From Hypomesus transpacificus (lineage: Eukaryota > Chordata > Actinopteri > Osmeriformes > Osmeridae), in the NCBI RefSeq assembly GCF_021917145.1, contig NC_061062.1, positions 13,774,521 through 13,838,520 on the forward strand: 64,000 bases of DNA. Direction: 5' to 3'. Positions 34,629 to 47,800 of this stretch are shown piece after piece. Under the pieces are notes generated by a model. The model was not told the origin of the DNA. It searched no databases and saw only the letters and a program-made list of their open reading frames with translations. The position numbers and the translations under genes were made by a program. The stretch's first letter is position 1. Each line of letters starts with the position of its first letter.

Positions 34629-36083
34629 GATATCCGATGGTTAGTTCGTTCTGATAAGAAATAGGGAGAACTTATAAGGAGGTAAAGGTATCGGGAATGT
34701 GAACTGCCGAACGTGTGTGAGCGAGAAGGGGGGTTGGGGGGTGGGAGGAGAGGGGTGCGCCAGTATGGGACCGTATGAGATACTGCACTCACACAGGCGG
34801 GCGGGATCAGTCCTGGGATTGGAAGGGAGCGAAGGAATTTGTCCTCTGACATACTTGACAATGAATCAACTTGCTAGGATAACCAACTTTTAAACTTCTC
34901 CTGAGCAAAAAAAAACAAATAAAAAAAAACAACTCGTAATTCAGTTTCCCAAAAATAAACATTTGTATAGAAAGAAAAATATATATTTCTACAATTTGTA
35001 AAGTTCTTGATATGAGGTGCAAATGAAGTCTTCTTGATGTTACTTAAATCTATAAAATAAAATCCTCTAGTTAAAGATGAGATGTAAACAATAACTATTA
35101 AACAAAAGTCAATTTATTTTTACATACAGAAAAATGTACAAGACAGCAAATACAAAAGCAAAAGTTCAGAAAGTTTAGGGGGAAACTCAGTATTTAAACT
35201 CTACCCTAAAACTCAACAGAAAGCTATGTCAATTAATCTTTACAAAAACATGGTCTATATATATTTAAAAGAAAATCATAAATAAAGCAGGTCATCCTCA
35301 CACACAAACTAAATAAATAACCAATAAGAAAAAAACAAAATGGGGATTATGGAACATTTGATAAGGATTAAATGATGGTTGTTCCAGTGTAGTGTCACTG
35401 AAGCCCCTCCCCCCTTCAGGGTGTGTGTTGATGGACAGTCGATTCTGGGACATTTTTCTACTAAGTTACAACTGAGAAAACGCACAAACAAACTTAGAAC
35501 AGTCATCTTGAGGTGGCAATACCTAATTAATCAAAGTTGTTGAGGTCATTCACTTGAGAGATGTGCTCAAAACAGTAGTCTAGAAATGCTGCCAAGAAAA
35601 TACAAAACATAATGCACCGTTGTAAAAAACGTAATTTTCAATTACAAATCACAATTTGTTTTCCCTGAGTGAAAATGAATAAAATCGACTGTTTTCAAAT
35701 AATATCCAGTGCAAAGTAGATTCACATCAAGTTAATCCTGTGTTGTCATCTGACGGTATGTGGTGCTGTCTTACGTGGCCATTTTGCTTTGGGAATGTTC
35801 AAAAACTCCAGTTTGGTGCTAGGAAAGTTCAATCCAGTCTGTTTACAAACAAACTCCACATCCCTCCCTTGCCCCTGCCTGGCTTGGCTCTAGATCTGAG
35901 AGGAATGGACTGGTATAAGCAACATGGTGATAACTTGATCTTGTTGCCTGATATGCTATGATGTACTTAGGCCTATAGTGCAGATCTATCAACATTACTT
36001 AACTGCCTCTACTTTCCACCAAGCACCTTCAAGGACATTGTGTCAGTTCTAGAGAGGCAGGCAGGGGTGTAGGGGATGGTGTG
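34629..36083. other. cfl2 promoter and baz1a 3' UTR
   Basis: 34629-34880 is the cfl2 5' flank, with a G-rich patch at 34720-34760. A minus-strand AATAAA at 35113-35118 could end baz1a, giving a 3' UTR of roughly 0.95 kb. An orphan exon-like stretch at 35522-35594 is listed separately. Nothing else is seen. Confidence 0.5.
35522..35594 (-). other. orphan coding-like terminal exon candidate
   Basis: On the minus strand a good acceptor (TTTTCTTGGCAG) is followed by an open stretch ending in TAA. In the frame entered at phase 1 it reads AFLDYCFEHISQVNDLNNFD, 20 residues, then stop. Phase 1 is what baz1a exon 27 (36534-36621) would supply, so it might be an alternative last exon of baz1a that replaces the end of the bromodomain. 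It may equally be chance sequence in the 3' UTR; I do not recognise the peptide. Confidence 0.3.
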
Positions 36084-39000
36084 TTACATCCGGGGCCGTT
36101 TCTGAGGAGGAGGAGACGTCTTGTCAGACAGACCCAGCTTCTGGAGCTCAGAGTAGAAGTAATACTGGAGCCTGGTCCCAGCCTTGGCCTCGTTGGTGTG
36201 GCGAGGGTTGTACTGCAGACAGTTGGCAAACATCAGCTCCACGTCATCAATGTACTCCGCTGGGGGGGGGGGGGGGGGGGGGTGGTGGTGGGGGGAGAAG
36301 CAACAGGTTGCCGTCAACAACAAGAATCTTCAGGGTCAATGATTTCATTCCCATGGACATTAAATTATTCTGATGATAGGTATTTACTGTTAGTAAAATG
36401 GCATTGGGAGATATTTACGTGAAGTAAAATAAGTGAAGTGATGCATTTCGTTGAGGCAAATACTATGCAGCAAAGTTACAGAATCTAAAGATAGTTGTTG
36501 AGGGGTGAGGTGTAATATGTCTGTAGAGCTCACCAGATGTTTTGTATTCACAGTTGTTGACCTTCTCCCTAATGGTGCTCAGGGCAATAGGCTTCTTGAT
36601 GATATCATAGTAGTCAGGTACCTACACACAAAGATTAAGAAGAGAAAGAATCACACACCACACCTCTGGACAGGGAGCGCGTGCGTGTGCAGGCACGTGT
36701 GAGCGAAGGGGTAAAACGAGCTATAAAGTCTCACTCCTTGAGTAGCAAGTGTGTGATAAACCCTGTATACCTGAGTCCTGGAGACCAGCTTCATGAAGGG
36801 CCAGCTGTCCTCGTGTCTGACCAGCTCCACGGTCAGCTGCTCGCAGGCCGACAGCTCGTGCACGCCGTGGTTCCTGCCAGAGCTGCGGCGGCTGGACGAG
36901 GAGGACGAGGTCGTCAGCAGGACGGGCTTTGGCTTGGTGGAGACCTCTGCTGGCCAGACAGGGAAATGACAGGCAGGTGACCCAACGAAGGCAGGAAGGA
37001 AAGGGAAAAATGTATTTGTGAAAATAATAGCTTTAGCCATTTAACAATGTGTCAATTTAGTCATATAACACAAAGTGAACTCTGTGTGGGGGGGGAAAGA
37101 AAAGAGAGAGAACATAAAAATGACTACCGTCTAACATGAAAACCATAAACTTTATTGCCTTTATTATCCCATGATGCATACCTGCGGGGGGACGTTTTGA
37201 GGCAGGTGAGGGGGTCTTGCCGTTGGGAGCCAGGATCTCATGGCTGAGGCGAGAGCTGGCGCGGCTTCCTGCCCTAGGAGGAGCTCTGCCGTTGGACACG
37301 GGGGTGGGCTTCTTCCCTGAGCCCCTGGAGGCCGAGCCGGAGGCCGCCCTCCCAGAGGAGGGGGCCTGTCTGGGGGTGGTCTGCTGGCTGCGGGGGGTAG
37401 AGTGGCTGGAGCTGCTTTTGCTGGGGGTCTTGGTGTTGGACCGGCCTCCTTTAGCGGGCGGGGGGAGCTTAACGGCAGCCCGGCCCTTCTTAGTCACACT
37501 ACAGAGGGGAAACATCCACGAACATCCTCATATTTTAGAATTGGGAGACTGATGACATAAGCAACTTACTCAACCGCAAAACTAGTTGTCATGATCTTCT
37601 CAGCCCATGACATGTACACAATCACACCTCTCTTTTACTTCCTCCTCTTCAGAATCCTCCTCCAACTCTTCCTCTTCCGACTCCTCCTCTTCGGTGCCTT
37701 CTTCCGACTCCTCCTCAGAGCCTCTCTCTTCCTCCATCTCTTCCTCTGAGTCCACAGACGAGCGCTGGCGCGAGGTGAGACGGTTGGCCCGCTGTTTGGG
37801 TCGACACTCCGGACAGAACCAGTCCTCAGCAGGGACCGCCTGGAGAGAACACAAGGAAGGTTCCAGAATTAGGGTCTTGCCTCAGACCTACATTAATACT
37901 GTAAGAATTTGATACATTTTTACATTTGGGGAGGTGGAAGGCATTTCTGCCTTTATTATTTTTTACAGTGAAGATATAGAGAGAGACAAGAAATGTAGGG
38001 AGGCCGGGAGAGTGAAGAGGACATTCAGCAAACCACCTGGGGTGGATTTGAACCAAACCCTGTGCCACGCGCACTTAGCCACCGGGGCGCCCCTAGACCG
38101 ACAGCGCTGCGGTAACTCTGAGTCCTACCTTGAGTTTGGGCCTGATGCAGTGGATGTGGTGTCCCCGGTCGCAGCCGTCGCAGAGCAACATGTTCTCGGC
38201 GTCTCCCTTGCGCCGGCAGACCTTGCAGCGGGCGTTGAGCAGGGACTTGGCCCACAGCACGCTCCTCTCCAGGGTGGAGAGGTGGAGGAACACCTGGGAC
38301 AGGCTGGAGCACGCCTGCAGAGAGTCCCGCCACCGCTCCAGCACCGTCTTACACACACGCCCGCTGTCACTGCCGTCTGAACACACACACACACGAGGAC
38401 ACACACCAGATCAGAAAGTGTTCTCGTCGGCATACTACTTCTAGCTAAAGGGTTGGTAGGGAACTAGCCCGATGACAAATATTCGACTCAGTGACTTGAT
38501 TATTTTGTTTCTTACCGTCTTTATCACTAGACTGGTCCTTGTCTTTCTTCTTAGTCTTTTGATCCTTCTTAGAGTCTTCATCCCCTGGAAGAGGTAGGGG
38601 AGGAATTACAAGATGGACTCGCGGAGGGAGGAGGGTTGGCACTAGGTTCTGACTGGTTCGTCATGTCCGTCTAAAGGACAGCCAGTAATCTGTTGAGTCA
38701 TGTCATCAGGAGCTTAACTACCTCAACAGTGGATCAACAAGGGTCCTTAATGACCAGCTCTGTAGGGAGGAGTACACATCTTCAGTTGGAAAGGTTGGGA
38801 GGCATCAGTCATCTAAGCTGTGTGTGTATGTGCGTGTGTGCAGTGTTTCCCCTAGGATTTTTTTTAGCAGTGGGGGCAGGTCAGGTCTAACCCCCCCCCC
38901 CCCCGCCAAAACAAAGTGCTAACCCTTTATTTCGGAGCAGCTTAATGTAATAGTCTAATAGCTAATGTAATATTGCACATACTTTCGTCCTATTTCCCCT

Positions 39001-40180
39001 AAATTAGCATACTTAAAGACACCTTACAGTATGTTCTAAATGGCATAAATGCTGCCAATGAATAATTGACGTAACAACTTATTGTAAATGCAGTGGCCTA
39101 GCCTACAGATTAAGGTAGGCCACTCGGAAGCATGTACACTGTCTGCTTCATTTGACCTTGCTAAGCATTCTGTGGCAAATAATAACAATATACCCACTAT
39201 TTATTCATTAAAACTAGGCTACTTGAGCATAATAATGCACCTAAAATACACAACGTGAGCAAGGGCAGCAATCGCTATCGAATCAACAGACGTGCAATTT
39301 CGCTAGCAGTTGAAGAATACAAACAAGGAAAATCACCAGTTAACTTAATTTAAATTTGCAAGAACTATAGACTAATACAATAACAGGCTTAAATGAACTG
39401 ACAACATAAATTATACGACTTTCAGTTCTCAAGGATGCACACGCGCAATCTCACCTGCGCTGTGAAGCGCGTCTGTGCTATTCTCCGACATGCGCTCTAA
39501 CAATCACGGCTGATAGACGGCCTAACATTTTGTACAGCTCTAATTCTGATACCGTGGCGGTAGAAATGTAACCGTAGCGGGCCGCCAACATAGGGGAAAC
39601 ACTGGTGTGTGTGTGCGTGGGTGGGTTGGGTGTTCAGTAGCCCTACCCAGAGGTGCCTTGAGAAACTTCCTCTCCATGCCCTGTTCGATCTGCACCAGGG
39701 CCTGGGCCAGCAGATGGACCGTGTTGTTGACAGGCTGGGGGGTCCCCGACCCGCTGGAACACCCCGGTGTCGCCACGCTGCCCCCCTCAGCCTTCAGCTC
39801 GGCCAGCCTGCTCAACACAACACAGGGGAAACTGTTGATGTGTTGTGGTTTTGGTGGGTGCCAGTTGACACGTAAAGGGGGCAGAGAGGAGGGGAGGAGA
39901 GAGGGAGAGGTGAGGGGTGTGCAGGAGACCCACTGATGCAGATACACATTTCAAGGACCTCCCTCAATTCCCATTTGCAAATACTGTGGAGCTGTCGAGC
40001 CAGGTCGAGCAGAGGCATCGTTTACCTGTCTCTAGTGCTTCCTCTCTGGGGCTGACAGTCCACCTCCATGTCCTCCACCTCTCCATTCACCTTCAGCCCG
40101 TTCTCCTTTGCGCCGTCTGGGGTCAGCAGGTCGTAATGGCCCTGCTCCAGAGCTGCCCTCCACGCACTCCTCTCCATCAC

Positions 40181-40232
<52 letters not shown>

Positions 40233-42641
40233 AGCTACATAACCTAAGGATTTATCAACAGTCAACTGGACAAAATGTCACCTTGTAAAAAATTAAAGAT
40301 ATTTCATTTAAAGCCAGTACACAACTAATTGCCCACTGGGAAATTAAGATATTGAATTAAGTGTCCTGCAGTCAAAGAGACTGATTTGTCAAATGCACAG
40401 TTTAGCAGGTCATTCTGGCCAAAGAAGTTCTTCCAACAAGGCAAGGTACCTTGAGGTTCCCTAGGGTTCCCTGGTAGATGCGGTCCTCGATGTCCAGCAG
40501 CAGATCCCTCAGACGGTTCTCCATGAACCGCTCAGCCGGAGCAGAGGATTCTGGGACGGCTGTGGAGGACTTGGTCCTGGAGGAACTGCCTCCAGCTTTC
40601 CCTGCATCCTGGGGCTTGTCTGGACAGGACAGGAGAGAGAGCGTGAGGAACCAGGTTGACATACTGCAGCCTGACCTGCATCCTGGGGCCTGTCTGGCTG
40701 CATGGTTCTGTCTGACCACAGTAGATACCTCTCCTATCTAACCCTTGTTCTACACAGGAGTTCTAGCCTGTGGCACTTAATCTACGGTGCCTGTAGCTAT
40801 ACAACTGAGACCCATTTCAGCTGTATGACGTAGCTACATCAGATGGGTTTAGATGTTGTTAGATATAGTCAGATGTGTAAATAGTGTCTCAGTACCTGCA
40901 TGGTTGTATCTGTCGGCTGCGGAGGTGGACAGCAGCTGAGCGATGCGTTCCCTCTCCAGCAGCAGAGCCTCCCTCAGCGTGTTCTCACGGTGCCCTCTGG
41001 GGTTCAGCGCCGCGATCAGCCGATCCACCTCCTCCACCGTGCTGTAGAACGCCCACTGGTTGGGCCGGTTGACGGGCGGGCCGCAGACGTGCACTGGGGC
41101 GGAGCCCGGGTCAGAGGCGGGGCTGGACACGGCGGTGTCGGCCCCTTCCTGGTCCTCCGTCTTGGCTTCCTGTTTGGGCTGGGGCAGGAGCATGTCCTCG
41201 GTCAGGCCCAGGAAGTCGTCCTCCACGAAGAGGGCGGAGGCGCCGGGGAAGAGCCAGTAGCGCCTGTAGAGGCGGTCGCGGCCCAGAGGGAGGATGTACG
41301 TGCAGGCGGCCGCCTTCTGGATCCGCTCCTGCAGCTCTCGCACCTGGGAGCAACGGCAATGTTGTTAGTGCTGTACGGGACGAGGATGGTGGTGTCTGGG
41401 TATGTACACACACACACACACGCAGCCCTACCTTCTCCTGCTCCTGATGCAGATCCTCAGGGTTCAGACCCAAGGGGGCGGGGTCTTCCTTAGGCTCTGC
41501 CTGCTTCTGTTTCGGACCACCGCCTCCAATCTCTGGAGAAAGAAAACAGTTTCAGCTAGAGCAAAAGTGGCTCGTTTGGAACAAAATGTTATGGTTTGTG
41601 AGGGAAGCTTGGAAAATTCTGTGATACCACAATTTCAGTGGCTGGACCCCCGCCAGGGAGATTGTGAACTTGTGTTCAATACACTGTGAATTATGGTAGT
41701 TACAGTGCTCAGAATTGGACGTATTTCTAGAATTGTACTTTTCTTGGCCTTGCTCTGTTCGTCCTCGTCCTCTGTCTGGTGTCCTCCATGACTCTCTGTA
41801 CTGGTGTTCATGTCCTCAGCTCCCTCCCTGGACACACACAGGAACACACCAAGGTTAGCGTTCAGGTCAGCGGTACCAGCTCTGTACCGTGTGCGAGGTG
41901 TGTGAGGTACGTACCTGGTGGAGTGGCTGGCGTTCTCCTGCTCTTTCATCTTCTCGTGTTTCTCCTGCAGCTCCCTGAGCTTGAGCTCCTGCTCACGTAG
42001 CTTCTCCTCCTTCCGCTTGCGCACCCTGGGACAGTCCCCACCAGCAACATTACATTACATTTACATTACGTCATTTAGCATACGCTCTTATCCAGAGCGA
42101 CTTACAGTAAGTACAGGGACATTTCCACGAGGCAAGTAGGGTGAAGTGTCTTGCCCAAGGACACAACGTCATTTTGCCTCGGCCAGGAATCGAACTGGCG
42201 ACCTTCAGATTACTAGCCCGATTTCCTAACCCCTCAGCCACCTGACTCCCCGCAACATGAGGGGGTGTGCCCTCCTCCTACTGGGTGTGGGTGGGTGTGT
42301 GTGTGTGTACTTCCTTGTTTTTCTCCTTCTTGTGTGTGACCTCCTCCTTCTCCTTGTGTGTGTGAACAGCCTCCTCTCTGTGTGTGTGTGTACCTGTGTG
42401 CGGCCTCCTCTCTCTGTGTGTGTGTGTGTGTGTACCTGTGTGCGGCCTCCTCTCTCTGTGTGTGTGTGTGTGTGTACCTGTGTGCGGCCTCCTCTCTCTG
42501 TGTGTGTGTGTGTACCTGTGTGCGGCCTCCTCTCTCTGTGTGTGTGTGTGCCTGTGTGCTGCCTCCTCTCTCTGTGTGTGTGTGTACCTGTGTGCGGCCT
42601 CCTCTCTCTGTGTGTGTGTGTGTACCTGTGTGCGGCCTCCT

Positions 42642-42707
<66 letters not shown>

Positions 42708-42975
42708 CTGTGTGCTGCCTCCTCTCTGTGTGTGTGTGTGTACCTGTGTGCGGCCTCCTCCCTCTGTGTGTGTGTACCTGTGTGCGGCCTCCTCCCTCTG
42801 TGTGTGTGTACCTGTGTGCTGCCTCCTCTCTCTGTGTGTGTGTGTGTACCTGTGTGCGGCCTCCTCTCTCTGTGTGTGTGTGTACCTGTGTGCGGCCTCC
42901 TCTCTCTGTGTGTGTGTGTGCCTGTGTGCTGCCTCCTCTCTCTGTGTGTGTGTGTGTACCTGTGTGCGGCCTCCT

Positions 42976-43039
<64 letters not shown>

Positions 43040-43311
43040 CTGTGTGCTGCCTCCTCTCTGTGTGTGTGTGTGTACCTGTGTGCGGCCTCCTCCCTCTGTG
43101 TGTGTGTACCTGTGTGCTGCCTCCTCTCTCTGTGTGTGTGTGTGTACCTGTGTGCGGCCTCCTCTCTCTGTGTGTGTGTGTGTACCTGTGTGCGGCCTCC
43201 TCTCTCTGTGTGTGTGTGTGCCTGTGTGCTGCCTCCTCTCTCTGTGTGTGTGTGTACCTGTGTGCGGCCTCCTCTCTCTGTGTGTGTGTGTGTACCTGTG
43301 TGCGGCCTCCT

Positions 43312-43373
<62 letters not shown>

Positions 43374-43425
43374 CTGTGTGCTGCCTCCTCTCTGTGTGTG
43401 TGTGTGTACCTGTGTGCGGCCTCCT

Positions 43426-43481
<56 letters not shown>

Positions 43482-43569
43482 CTGTGTGCTGCCTCCTCCC
43501 TCTGTGTGTGTGTGTACCTGTGTGCTGCCTCCTCTCTGTGTGTGTGTGTGTACCTGTGTGCGGCCTCCT

Positions 43570-43623
<54 letters not shown>

Positions 43624-44805
43624 CTGTGTGCTGCCTCCTCCCTCTGTGTGTGTGTGTGCCTGTGTGCTGCCTCCTCTCTGTGTGTGTGTGTGTACCTGTG
43701 TGCGGCCTCCTCTCTCTGTGTGTGTGTACCTGTGTGCGGCCTCCTCTCTCTGTGTGTGTGTACCTGTGTGCGGCCTCCTCTCTCTGTGTGTGTGTGTGCC
43801 TGTGTGCTGCCTCCTCTCTGTGTGTGTGTGTGCCTGTGTGCTGCCTCCTCTCTCTGTGTGTGTGTGTACCTGTGTGCGGCCTCCTCTCTCTGTGTGTGTG
43901 TGTGTACCTGTGTGCTGCCTCCTCCCTCTGTGTGTGTGTGTACCTGTGTGCGGCCTCCTCCCTCTCCCTGCGGTGCTGCTCAGCCTTCAGCTCCCTGAGC
44001 TCCTGCTTGGCCTGCCTCTGCTCCTCAGCACTGTCCTCGATGAAGTCCCTGGTGGACACCAGCGTCAGCAGCTTTCCACACAAGGCGTGCAGGATCTTCA
44101 TCTTCTCACCTGAACACACACACCCACAAATAACTCAGGGCTTGAAGCTACTCTGATGTTGTATTACTGTGGAGGGTGAAGTTGAGTTTAGAGGGAGTGG
44201 AGAACCCAGCAGTAAGAAGAAGCTGTCTGGGTGTTTTACTGTGTGTGTGTCTGACCTGGCAGCAGGTCGTAGACAGCAGTGCAGGACAGCCTCTTGAGAA
44301 TGGCAGGGTTGGCCAGTCGGAGCTCCACACATGGGTCGTCGCTGGAGATGAAGCCCCCCTGCTTCTGGTAACGGAACTTGGCGTTGCTGTTGTTGCAGTC
44401 GGCGCCCGAGGCCAGGAGGTGGAGCCTCAGGATCTCTGACAGGGTGCAGCTGTCCAGGTCCAACTGCTTCAGACTGCAGCCTGGGGGCGAGAGAGGTAGA
44501 GTCACGCATCGCAAACATACTCTTACTCTCCAGTCAACAGTTGGCCTTGTCTATTTTTTGGTGTCGGTATTGATTGATGGACTTGTATTAGCGGGCGAGC
44601 TGATTGACTGGTTACCTTGGTGTAGCTGTGGCCAGGCAGCAGCAAGGGCAGCCACAGCGCTGATGGCTGACTGGGTGGGATCTGAATCATCATCCAGCGC
44701 CTCGCTAAGATCTGCAGCCAGAAGGTCCACTTTAGCTGCCAACATACTTAACATAACTGTTCAGTTTGTTTGATGACTTTACCATACACTTTTAACAAAG
44801 AGTCT

Positions 44806-44841
<36 letters not shown>

Positions 44842-47800
44842 AGAGAGACCGTTTGTGAAACGTCATCAACATGCCTTTGGTGTCGGCCTCGGCCACCTGG
44901 TTTTTGGCCACCTCCTCCTGCTCCTCCGCCAGAGCCTGGAAGATGGCCGACAGGAAGAAGAAGAGCAGCTCGCACAGGGGCCCCTCAGGGTCCGAACCCA
45001 CCAGTGCCTCCTCCAGAACCTCTGCAGGAACCAAAAAGATTTCATGTTACAACAAAACAGGCTGTTGGGAGTCTAAGCCAAGCAAGGTTTCCTGGTCTGG
45101 TTTAAATATCCAATCAAAGTCTTTCTGACCTAAGGAGACTCTGTCCGGGAACTCATCCTTCAGGTCGAACAGTTCTCCAAAGGACTTGAGGAACTCCAGA
45201 ACCATGAGAGCGTCTCCAAACAGCTCAGCTGGAAGGCGGGTTTTCACCGGTACCGGACTGGGAAGCTCCTACAGGAAACATGGATGAGAGAGGAGAGGAG
45301 ATCAGAGACAGAAAAACAAACACACAGACAGATGGATGGAGACAGAGATGAAACAGAGAGTCTTATTACCTGCAGGTCTTCACACTCCATGTCCTCTCTG
45401 GGTTTGTTCCACAGCTTCAGACGCTCTGCATACTTCTTCTTCTCCTCCTTCAGCTTCTCTCGCTCCTGAGTGGAGAAATACACGCTTGGTTTACAGCACA
45501 AGAGGTGAAGTGATGTATGCACTGAGGAGGACGCTGAAGTCCTTTCACTGTGAAGATCCCCCTCACCTTCTCCTTCTCCAGTTTCATGCGATCTTTCTCC
45601 TCCTTCCTTCTCTGCCTCTCCTCTTCAAACATCTTTTTCAGCTCTTCTTTCTTTTTCTCTTTGTCCTCCTTCTCCCTCTTCTTGGCCTCCAAAGCACCCT
45701 CTTTCTCCTTCTTCAACTTGGCCTTCTCCTGGACTGAACATGGGCCCCCCAAAAACATGTTTCAGCTTGAATCAACATACTTTGTGTTGAATACCAAAAG
45801 GTAAAAAAAACTTTAATCTATGACTCACCAACAGCCATTTCCTCTTTCTGCTGCATTAGATGAAGCTTCTCCTTTGCTGCCTTCAGGAGACTATGTCCCA
45901 ACTACAGAACAGAGCCACAACACTGGTTTAAAGTATGGTTCACATTCGGTTACGTGCGAAGTCTAGGGGAACGGGCTCAGTGGCTCCACACATCTGAAAC
46001 TTGGTGGAAGCTCAAAAGGGAAAACATGATACACCAATCACGTTACAGCTCAGGAATATAAAGAGCAAATCACAGCCGGCCTATTACCTCTCCAGGAGAG
46101 CCATCTCCAGGCCGTTTGCCCCGCCCCTTCGCGGGTGGGCTGAAGACAAAGACTGGTGGTTCATCTGGGAAAAACTGGGAGAAGGTTGTCTCTGACAGAC
46201 AGTACTTAGCTATGGTGGAGGCCTAGGAGGAAGGTAACAAGGTTATGTAATGCTAGCTAGCTAGCAACAACATACAGACCTGAGAAAACACAATTTACTC
46301 AAGATCAAAAATCCCAGCTCCAAAACTAAACAGCCATTCCTGAATGGTCTTCCTTCCATTTTCCAGTTAGAAGCCATTTTCCCTACCTTGAGGCCGATGG
46401 CTCCGTTCTGAGGTTCACAGTGCTGTTTGAGGAGCAGCTTCAGCCTCTCCCGGGACAGTGTGTTCTTCTTGCGGCTGAAACAATGGAGAGCGTTTTAAAA
46501 AAGGTAGCGTGTATTGTGACACGCATCCAAACACAGTTCACCCTCCAGACAGCGGAAGAGGATCGAGATTTCACCTCATCTGAGCAGCCTTGGTCACAAT
46601 GGGTTCACAACCTTCTGTCTTAATGGGACGGACTTTGTACTTTATCACTGCTGGGTTGATTGGTTTCTTCTTACGGCTGTCAACATAAGAGATAGAAAAG
46701 GGGAGAGTGAGAGACCACAAGTGTTTTTTGATAAGTAGACAGAAGAAGGAGGTTGAGACCAGGTAAGACCGAATGCAGGCTCCAGCAGAGGAAACCACTG
46801 ATTTAGTTTTTTTGAGGTAGGATGTGGTCGGGGTCTATGACATGCATTCATTCATGCTCATTACAGTAAAAGGTGTGAGCAGCCTATGCTTGTCAGGGTG
46901 TTTAACATTACTTTATTCCAAATCTTCCTTATTAAAGACTATCCGTATTCCAGATTTGTCATTGCTGTGTGTATTTTAGGGTGTAACTGCACCATCCTAA
47001 ACCAAATGGTCTCGTCTGGACAATAACCTCCCACTCCCACTCACCCATTGGCCAGTGACTTGGGGGACTTGAGGACGCTGCTCTCCTCGTCACTGTCACT
47101 GATGACGATGGCGTCCCCGTCTGAGGGGGGCTTTGTGTGACCGTTCATGCCCCCGTTAGAGTTGGAGTGTGGGGACTGCACCTCCAGGATCTCACATGGC
47201 TGTCTGCCAGGGAAACAAACACATCAGGGTAAAGATGCTGTTTGGGAGAAAACCCTTTAAAGAAGTGGGCGATAACAGGAACAACGCATCAAGTTTATTC
47301 ATACATTTTGGACTTTTAAAACGGCACATCAAAGCAAGCACCTGGAGACGTAATTGTATTCTGTAGCTTTTCTAAATAGTTTAATAAGATACAGAGTGGA
47401 TAAAAACAGCAGGAACAGAAGCATGAACACAGTCAAGTAAGAGATCATCTGACAGAGAACGCACCAACGAACGCACTAACGAACGCCTGACCCACTACAA
47501 GACCAAATACAGACACTGTGTACAGGCCTATAACATAGCTAAGCACATCCGGCTAAGCACTGGTACCCAACTGTGCCACAGCAATCTGCCAGATAAAGCC
47601 CACAGAGCCACTAGTGGCCTCGGCACAGCGATTGTCTGCACTCCCGCCTCTCCCGATACCCTTCCCTCCCCCCTGCTGAGCCCATGCTGCCTGGCGTCTG
47701 GCTGCCTCCGCTCCACTCGCACATTACAATGATGTGAAGTCTGGGCGAGTCTTTCTGCCTTGACAGCCAATCAGACAGCTCTGCCATTTCTTGGCTCCGC

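Noticed and set aside
37607-37912. Plus-strand serine-rich frame
   Set aside because: Complement of the acidic Glu-rich stretch of the baz1a exon after the PHD finger.
42257-44119. Long open frames of about 550-620 codons on both strands, Cys/Val-rich or His/Thr-rich
   Set aside because: They come from the stop-free GT/CA donor array. Only the minus-strand stretch from 43944 upward is real baz1a exon. Open frames in several phases at once show they are not selected.
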